A stretch of 10,761 bases of DNA from Mesorhizobium sp. (GTDB lineage Bacteria > Pseudomonadota > Alphaproteobacteria > Rhizobiales > Rhizobiaceae): assembly GCA_030698645.1 (NCBI GenBank), contig JAUYMV010000437.1, positions 1 through 10,761 of the forward strand. Reading direction: 5' to 3'. The position numbers and the translations under genes were made by a program. A model generated the notes under the pieces. That model was not told where the DNA came from. It made no database searches and saw only the letters and a program-made list of their open reading frames with translations. Shown one piece after another: positions 6,488 to 10,761 of the stretch; the first letter of the stretch is position 1, and each line of letters begins with the position of its first letter.

Positions 6488-7695
6488 CCGGCTTTCCTCA
6501 GCAGTCCCATGCCGCGCCCGAACAGCGATTTCGGCTTGCGCGCGATGGCAGCCGCCTCTTCGGGCAGGATGATGCGTTTCAGATCCGCGATCACGTTGGC
6601 GTCCGGATCGATTTCCTGGAGCGGCACGCCGCGGTCGACCGCCTCGCGCACCAGCCTGTAATTATTGGAGATTCCGCCGACGAAATGATCGCCGAGAATG
6701 GCCTCGACGTCGGCAGCCTTGATGCCGCTGTCGAATTTCTTCTGCTCGAAGCGGTTGACGATCACGTTGGGCTTCACCTCTTTGCCGGCGGTCTCGTAGA
6801 CCGCCTGGATCAGGCGCTGCGTGTGGCGCAGGCACGGCACCGTCATCTCGGCGACGATGTAGAGCTTATTCGATCCGAGCAGCACGGTCTGGGTCCAGGG
6901 GAACCAGGTGCGCGGCATGTCGATGATGACATTGTCGAAATAGGCCGAGACGAGATCGAGGACGCGCACCACGACATCCGTGTTGAACGAGCGCATTTCG
7001 GAAGGGTGGGTCGGCGCCGCCAGCACACAGAGCCCGCTCGAATGCTTGGCCAGCATGACATCCAGCAATTGCCGGTCGAGGCGCTCCGGGTTGTTCTCGA
7101 TCTCGGTGATGTCGAAGCGCGGCTCAAGGTCGAGATACTCGGCGCAGGCGCCCTGCTGGAAGTTGAGGTCGACGACGCAGGTCGAAGCTGCCCGCGTCGC
7201 GGATGTGTGCAACTGGAAGGCCGTCTGAAGGGCGAGCGTGGTCGTGCCGACGCCGCCTGCGGCCGGCATGAAGGTGTAGATCTGGCACTCCCGATTGTCT
7301 TCGCGGCTGGCGCCTTGCAGCGCACGGATACAGGAGCGGACCAGATCGGCGGTGGTGACCGGCTTGACGAGAAAATCCGCCACCTGCAGCTGGACCAGGA
7401 TCCGGACCGCCGCCGCATTGAACTCCTGCGTGACGACGACGACCGGCGCCTTGCCCTCGAGCCGGCGGGTGACGCGCTGCAGCGACTCGATCTCGTCGAT
7501 GCGCGATGCGTCCATGTCGATGATCACGGCGCCGCATTCGGCATCCTGGATTTCGCCACGCAGCTCCGAGACGTTCTTTTCGACGACGACGAGTTCGATC
7601 GCGTCCGAACTCGCGAACGCCGTTCGCGTGTCCTGAACGAACGCCTTGTCGGTCGAGACGAGCAGGATGCGTCGGGTCTTGTTCGAATTGGCCAT
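6484..7695 (-). CDS. cpaE: CpaE/TadZ, pseudo-receiver plus MinD/ParA-like localisation ATPase homologue
   Basis: This 403-aa protein is the Tad-system member of the ParA/MinD superfamily. TadZ/CpaE proteins go to the cell pole and recruit the pilus machinery. Residues about 8-125 form a receiver-like domain, with AVIIDMDASR at 56-65 and the conserved LVKP lysine at 111, but the usual acidic pair near the N-terminus is not evident. The C-terminal part, about 137-385, is MinD-like, with a P-loop region AAGGVGTTT (145-153), VVDLNFQQG (174-182) and VIIDMPRTW (256-264). Both lysines of the deviant Walker A (KGGxGKT) are missing, replaced by Ala146 and Thr151. Atypical P-loops are known in TadZ proteins, so loss of ATP hydrolysis is possible but not proof of a dead protein. 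The ATG at 7695 has only a weak A-rich ribosome-binding site, 30 nt after the upstream lipoprotein gene. Confidence 0.93.
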   Translation of the reverse strand: MANSNKTRRILLVSTDKAFVQDTRTAFASSDAIELVVVEKNVSELRGEIQDAECGAVIIDMDASRIDEIESLQRVTRRLEGKAPVVVVTQEFNAAAVRILVQLQVADFLVKPVTTADLVRSCIRALQGASREDNRECQIYTFMPAAGGVGTTTLALQTAFQLHTSATRAASTCVVDLNFQQGACAEYLDLEPRFDITEIENNPERLDRQLLDVMLAKHSSGLCVLAAPTHPSEMRSFNTDVVVRVLDLVSAYFDNVIIDMPRTWFPWTQTVLLGSNKLYIVAEMTVPCLRHTQRLIQAVYETAGKEVKPNVIVNRFEQKKFDSGIKAADVEAILGDHFVGGISNNYRLVREAVDRGVPLQEIDPDANVIADLKRIILPEEAAAIARKPKSLFGRGMGLLRKAG

Positions 7696-7725
7696 GTTGC
7701 TTTTCGCTCTGGTGGTCTGGCGTGC

Positions 7726-7971
7726 TTACTTGTCGGTTTTCGCGAGGTCCGGGGAGGTTGCAGCCGCCGGTTTGCTCGGGCGTTGCGCCGGCGTGATCAG
7801 GTCGGTGTCCTCGACGCCCGCCTGCCAGGGATCGACCATCTGCATCACCGTATTGGCGGCGATCGCATTGCCGGCCCCCGAGGTGAGCCCCTGGATGCGC
7901 TGGTTGCCATCCCCCATGCAGCCCGAAAGCAGCGCGGCGGTCATGGCCGGAAGCAGGATTTTCTGGAACAT
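7726..7971 (-). CDS. Small lipoprotein (81 aa) in the usual CpaD position of the Tad locus
   Basis: This is an 81-aa predicted lipoprotein. Residues 1-17 are a signal peptide ending in a lipobox LSGC, so Cys18 is lipidated. Met at +2 suggests outer-membrane sorting. The mature part is short and polar. It contains GAGNAIAANTVMQMVDPW (32-49), a segment that reminds me of small lipoproteins beside Flp-pilus genes in other alphaproteobacteria; I cannot confirm this without a search. The C-terminus is rich in Pro, Ala, Ser and Lys and probably disordered. ATG 7971 is supported by a strong GAGGAGGA Shine-Dalgarno sequence 7 nt upstream that overlaps the cpaC stop; longer in-frame starts would bury the signal peptide. 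It lies between cpaC and cpaE, where CpaD usually sits, but is far shorter than typical CpaD (about 200 aa or more). It may support secretin assembly; this is inference. Confidence 0.8.
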   Translation of the reverse strand: MFQKILLPAMTAALLSGCMGDGNQRIQGLTSGAGNAIAANTVMQMVDPWQAGVEDTDLITPAQRPSKPAAATSPDLAKTDK

Positions 7972-7984
7972 CTGCCGCTCCTCC

Positions 7985-9412
7985 TCAGTTTGCCAAGTCG
8001 AGGAAATGGCCGACGGTGGTCGCCGGCCCGCCATTGATGGCCGCGTTGGCGCGACCGCCGGCAAGCTTCACCTCGTCGACATTGCCGAGGAAGAAATCGG
8101 CATTGTTGGCCGGCGCGGTCTGGTCGAAGGGCGTCGCCATCTTCTTGGATGGGTCGATCGGCTTCACCAGATAGGGTGTGATGATGATGACGAGGTCGGT
8201 TTCGCGGCGCTGGTAGGCCTTGGACGAGAACAGCGCGCCGAGGATCGGCAACTTGCCGAGACCGGGCACGCTCTGCGTCGTGGTGTCGTTCTGGCTCTGC
8301 AGCAGGCCGGCGATCATGAAGCTCTGGCCGCTCTTCAGGTCGACTGACGTCTTGGCGCGCCTGACAACGAAGCCCGGAATGGAGATGTTGCCGATGTTGT
8401 AGGACGCCGAAGCGTCGATCGACGACACTTCGGGCGCGATGTCGAGGCTGATCAGCCCGTCGCTCAGCACCGTCGGGGTGAATTCCAGGCCGACGCCGAA
8501 TTTCTTGTAATCGACGGTGATCTTGCCATCCGCCTCCGAAACAGGGATCGGAAATTCGCCACCGGCGAGGAAGCTCGCGGTTTCGCCCGAACGCGCGATC
8601 AGGTTCGGTTCGGCGAGCCGGCGCGCCACGCCCTTGTCCTCGAGCGCGCGGATCGCGACGTCGATCGAGAAATTGCCGGAGGTCAGTCCGCCGAGGATTT
8701 CGGCTGCCGCGCTCTTGGCCCCCGTCGACGGCGCCGAATTGAACGAGACGCCGCCGCCGGGCGTCATGTAGCTGGCGTTGATCTTGGTTCCGAGCTCCTG
8801 GCCGACCTGCCGGTTGATCTCGACGAAGCGGACATTCAACTGCACCTGCTGCGAGGAGGAGATGTTGACCGAATTGATCACCTCTTCGTCGCCGGAGAAG
8901 CGCGCGGCGATCCCCTTTGCCTTTTCCGCGGCGACCGCATCGGTCGCCGAACCCGACAGCACGATGCGCCCGTTGGCCGAGCCGACCTTGATGTTGCTGC
9001 CCGGAACGGCGTCGCGGATGGTGCCGGCGAGCCCGTCGGTGTCCAGCGTCACCTCGACGTCGACGGTGCCGACAAGCTGCTTGTTCTCGTCGAAGAGCGC
9101 GATGCCCGTGGTGCCGAGTTCGTTGCCGAGCACATAGAACGAGCGATCGGTCAGCGGCGTCACGTTGGCCACGGTCGGATCGCCGATGACGATTTCGTAG
9201 AAGGCCGTGTTGGTCTTGATGGTCTGCGGCTTGCCCTTGGCGACCTTCACCAGCGTGTTGCGGTTGCCCGAGATCTGGATGACGCTGGCGGCTTGCGCCG
9301 GCAGCGGCGCGAGGATCGGCAGCAGGACGGCGACGGCCGCCGCGAGCGCCGGTAGCAGCCGCAAGATCCGCTGGCCTGCCCCACAGGCGCGTCCGTGATT
9401 TCTTCCCGTCAT
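7985..9412 (-). CDS. cpaC: CpaC/RcpA, outer-membrane secretin of the Tad/Flp pilus
   Basis: This is the type II/III-family secretin that forms the outer-membrane pore for the Flp pilus; it is 475 aa from ATG 9412. A signal peptide covers residues 1-41, with a long hydrophobic stretch and a likely AQA/A cleavage site. The periplasmic pilus-assembly N-domain runs from about 42 to 122 and includes TAFYEIVIGDPTVANVTPL. A BON-like domain follows at about 125-175. The secretin domain is at about 190-420, with GVARRLAEPNLIARSGETA, the signature VPGLGKLPILGALF (382-395) and ETDLVIIITPYLVKPI. All main parts are intact. A TTG at 9454 in frame would overlap the cpaB stop by 4 bp (TTGA) and add 14 residues. 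I prefer ATG because it gives a more usual signal peptide and has GGGA 8 nt upstream, but TTG is possible. Confidence 0.94.
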   Translation of the reverse strand: MTGRNHGRACGAGQRILRLLPALAAAVAVLLPILAPLPAQAASVIQISGNRNTLVKVAKGKPQTIKTNTAFYEIVIGDPTVANVTPLTDRSFYVLGNELGTTGIALFDENKQLVGTVDVEVTLDTDGLAGTIRDAVPGSNIKVGSANGRIVLSGSATDAVAAEKAKGIAARFSGDEEVINSVNISSSQQVQLNVRFVEINRQVGQELGTKINASYMTPGGGVSFNSAPSTGAKSAAAEILGGLTSGNFSIDVAIRALEDKGVARRLAEPNLIARSGETASFLAGGEFPIPVSEADGKITVDYKKFGVGLEFTPTVLSDGLISLDIAPEVSSIDASASYNIGNISIPGFVVRRAKTSVDLKSGQSFMIAGLLQSQNDTTTQSVPGLGKLPILGALFSSKAYQRRETDLVIIITPYLVKPIDPSKKMATPFDQTAPANNADFFLGNVDEVKLAGGRANAAINGGPATTVGHFLDLAN

Positions 9413-9450
9413 TGCCCCGATCCCAAATACCAGCGTTCTTGGTCTTCTTC

Positions 9451-10377
9451 TCAATTTCCCGGCGACGGAACTTCGTAGGCTTGCGGCGCCTCGGCGCCCC
9501 GCGTCACCGTGATGGTCCGCATCTTCGGCGCCTCGTCCGGTGCCGAGACGCGCTCGACGATCGCCGATATGGCGGAGTTTGCGCTTCCCTTGACCGAGCC
9601 CCCGAAGGCCGAAATCGTCGTCAGTCCGTCAGCTCCGACGCCGCCTTCGCCGGCCGAGCGCAGCGACAGCGACAGGGCGCCGATGTTGCGGGCGAGCGCG
9701 ATCTTCTGCGCGCCGTCGGCATCCACCTCCAGCGTCACCGAGGTGGCGATCTGCGCCGCCGCCTGGCGCTCGTCCGCGCCCTGCCCGACACTGAGTATCT
9801 TGATGTTCTCGAGCACGACTTCCGAGGTCAGCGTCGACCCGGCGGCGCCCTGCGCGGTGCCCTCGACCTCCGCGATCTGGCCGGAATCGCGCGTCAGCAC
9901 GATGTCCACCCTGTCGCCAGGGGTCACGAAGCCGCCCACCCCGGCGATTTCGTCGGTCTTGATGGTGACGGCGCGCATGCCCGGCGCCAGCAGGTTGGAC
10001 AGCGAGGCGCGTCCGTTTGGACCGGACAGCTTGGTCAGCAGCACCGGCTCGTTGGGCTCCATCGGCGACAGCACGACCCGGCTGCCATCGGCCAGCAGAG
10101 CCTCGATCTTCGGGAATGCGCCGGCCGGCAGCGAAGCCTGCGGCCAGGGGATTTCGGTCAGCAGCGCCGGCTCCAGCGTCATGCCGTAGCGCAAAGGCTG
10201 CGCGGCAACCACGACGGTGCCGAACTCGACCGCCGGAACGGCCGGCAGCTGGACGGTCGTGGACAGTTGCTCGCTACGCGACGCCGCGCTGCTTTTCAGC
10301 CAGTAATCGGCGACGAAGATCGAAACGGCGCCGAACACGGCGGCGATCCCGATCATCGGTATGACTTTGCCCTTCAA
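9451..10377 (-). CDS. cpaB: CpaB/RcpC, periplasmic Tad pilus assembly protein (SAF domain)
   Basis: This 308-aa protein is anchored in the inner membrane by one segment at about residues 5-24. The chain is then periplasmic. An SAF domain lies at roughly 51-115 (VVVAAQPLRYGMTLEP, LSPMEPNEPVLLTKL), followed by the RcpC/CpaB domain at about 127-240 (LLAPGMRAVTIKTDEIAGVGG, FVTPGDRVDIVLT). RcpC-type proteins work with the secretin and help build or gate the channel. The likely start is TTG at 10377, which gives MKGKVIPMIG; CGGGGTG lies 8 nt upstream. An in-frame ATG at 10356 would remove only seven residues but has a poorly spaced ribosome-binding site. This is the first gene of the minus-strand Tad block, and its promoter should be in the 235-bp region shared with the divergent gene at 10613. 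Confidence 0.93.
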   Translation of the reverse strand: MKGKVIPMIGIAAVFGAVSIFVADYWLKSSAASRSEQLSTTVQLPAVPAVEFGTVVVAAQPLRYGMTLEPALLTEIPWPQASLPAGAFPKIEALLADGSRVVLSPMEPNEPVLLTKLSGPNGRASLSNLLAPGMRAVTIKTDEIAGVGGFVTPGDRVDIVLTRDSGQIAEVEGTAQGAAGSTLTSEVVLENIKILSVGQGADERQAAAQIATSVTLEVDADGAQKIALARNIGALSLSLRSAGEGGVGADGLTTISAFGGSVKGSANSAISAIVERVSAPDEAPKMRTITVTRGAEAPQAYEVPSPGN

Positions 10378-10612
10378 CGCGACACCCCGAGTTTCCGGCG
10401 GATTTCCCGCTCTATGGTGTCGACGCTAGGTGGGATTTCTGAACAAAGCCCATGCGCGGTCGAGTAAATGCCATCTAATCTGCGCTGGTGGTTATCAATT
10501 GGTATGCGCGCCAGCCTTCGCCCGACGCTCGAACGGAACGCGAACTCTGTCGCGCTCCCGACCCCTTCTGTGGCAATCTCCCGCTGATTCGCCTGACCGG
10601 GACCGGACTTCC
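10378..10612. promoter_or_regulatory. Divergent intergenic region between cpaB and the parE-like gene
   Basis: This 235-bp non-coding stretch must hold the promoters for the Tad operon (minus) and the plus-strand gene. No strong -35/-10 pair stands out on either strand. A TTGATA box on the minus strand (10498-10493) lacks a well-spaced -10. The AT-rich part, 10464-10504, contains GTAA-N7-CTAA at 10464-10478 (TTAG-N7-TTAC on the minus strand), an imperfect match to the CtrA-type TTAA-N7-TTAA site, and the near-palindrome TATCAATTGGTA at 10493-10504. Short open frames here have no supporting features. Confidence 0.45.
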
Positions 10613-10761
10613 ATGGACGACAGCACCAACGACCTCTTTTCCGCCATCGGCGGCGCGCCGGCCGAACCGGTGCGCAAGCCGGCCAAGGCGCCCGATCCGA
10701 TCGTCCAGGCAGCCGTCAGGCGCAGCCCGCCGCCGAAGGATGCGAGCGACGGCTACACCGC
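10613..10761 (+). CDS. parE: Probable DNA topoisomerase IV subunit B, N-terminal fragment
   Basis: Only 49 codons are visible, and the gene leaves the window. The protein starts MDDSTNDLFSAIGG and has a Pro/Ala/Lys-rich linker. It reaches DGYTA at the edge, where alphaproteobacterial ParE continues into the AADIEVLEGLEPVRRRPGMY block that opens the GHKL ATPase domain. The MDD-x-NDLF start and the Y(T/S)A junction both suggest ParE, the ATPase subunit of topoisomerase IV that decatenates daughter chromosomes. The conserved catalytic region lies beyond the edge, so the call is by resemblance only. ATG 10613 has a modest purine-rich GGGA about 10 nt upstream. The gene is divergent from cpaB and unlikely to be part of the pilus system. 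Confidence 0.6.
   Translation, partial: MDDSTNDLFSAIGGAPAEPVRKPAKAPDPIVQAAVRRSPPPKDASDGYT

Noticed and set aside
5024..6661. A long plus-strand open frame (545 codons) antisense to cpaF
   Set aside because: It is a composition shadow in GC-rich DNA: it lies opposite a gene with intact ATPase motifs, has Arg/His/Asp-rich low-complexity translation, and shows no domain motif.
6436..8037. A long plus-strand open frame (533 codons) antisense to cpaE and the small lipoprotein gene
   Set aside because: Same reasons: it covers parts of three real genes on the other strand and has no recognisable motif.
10495..10686. A minus-strand 63-codon frame overlapping the start of the parE-like gene
   Set aside because: It is antisense to the likely parE start, has no ribosome-binding site and is Arg-rich, typical of a shadow frame.

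Overview
The window is about 65% GC by eye and looks like a chromosomal segment of an alphaproteobacterium, most likely from the Rhizobiales/Hyphomicrobiales. This rests on the CpaB-CpaC-CpaE-CpaF-TadBCD proteins, the fused glycine dehydrogenase, and a ParE-like N-terminus at the right edge. I see no rRNA, tRNA, CRISPR array, insertion sequence or phage gene.

Layout. Positions 1-1846 (+) hold the C-terminal two thirds of gcvP, the P-protein of the glycine cleavage system. Fourteen bases after its stop there is a TTGACA box, and a 19-bp perfect inverted repeat sits between the -35 and -10 positions. These lead into a toxin-first higB-higA module (1897-2496, +). The rest, up to 10377, is one long minus-strand Tad (tight adherence, Flp pilus) block. 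In transcription order it contains cpaB (SAF/RcpC protein), cpaC (outer-membrane secretin), a small 81-aa lipoprotein gene, cpaE/tadZ (pseudo-receiver plus MinD-like protein), cpaF/tadA (secretion ATPase), tadB and tadC (inner-membrane platform), and tadD (TPR lipoprotein). A divergent 235-bp intergenic region separates cpaB from a plus-strand gene that starts at 10613 and runs off the edge; it is probably parE.

How the genes work together. CpaF powers pilus extension from the inner-membrane platform TadB/TadC. CpaE is expected to position the machine at the cell pole. CpaB and CpaC form the periplasmic and outer-membrane channel, and the lipoproteins (TadD and the 81-aa protein) are expected to help assemble or stabilise the secretin. 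Junctions from cpaB to tadC are tight (2 to 38 nt, or 4-bp overlaps), as in one operon. tadD is set apart by 125 nt that contain a small hairpin followed by TTTAAT, so it may be partly uncoupled.

Points of note. A full-length CpaD, the Flp pilin, the prepilin peptidase and the TadE/F/G pseudopilins are all absent here, and the usual CpaD slot is filled by the 81-aa lipoprotein. HigB keeps His54, Tyr91 and His92 but has Gln at position 90, where the studied HigB has a catalytic Asp. I found no clearly new system. The most useful leads are the reduced Tad locus with its small lipoprotein and the HigB variant.
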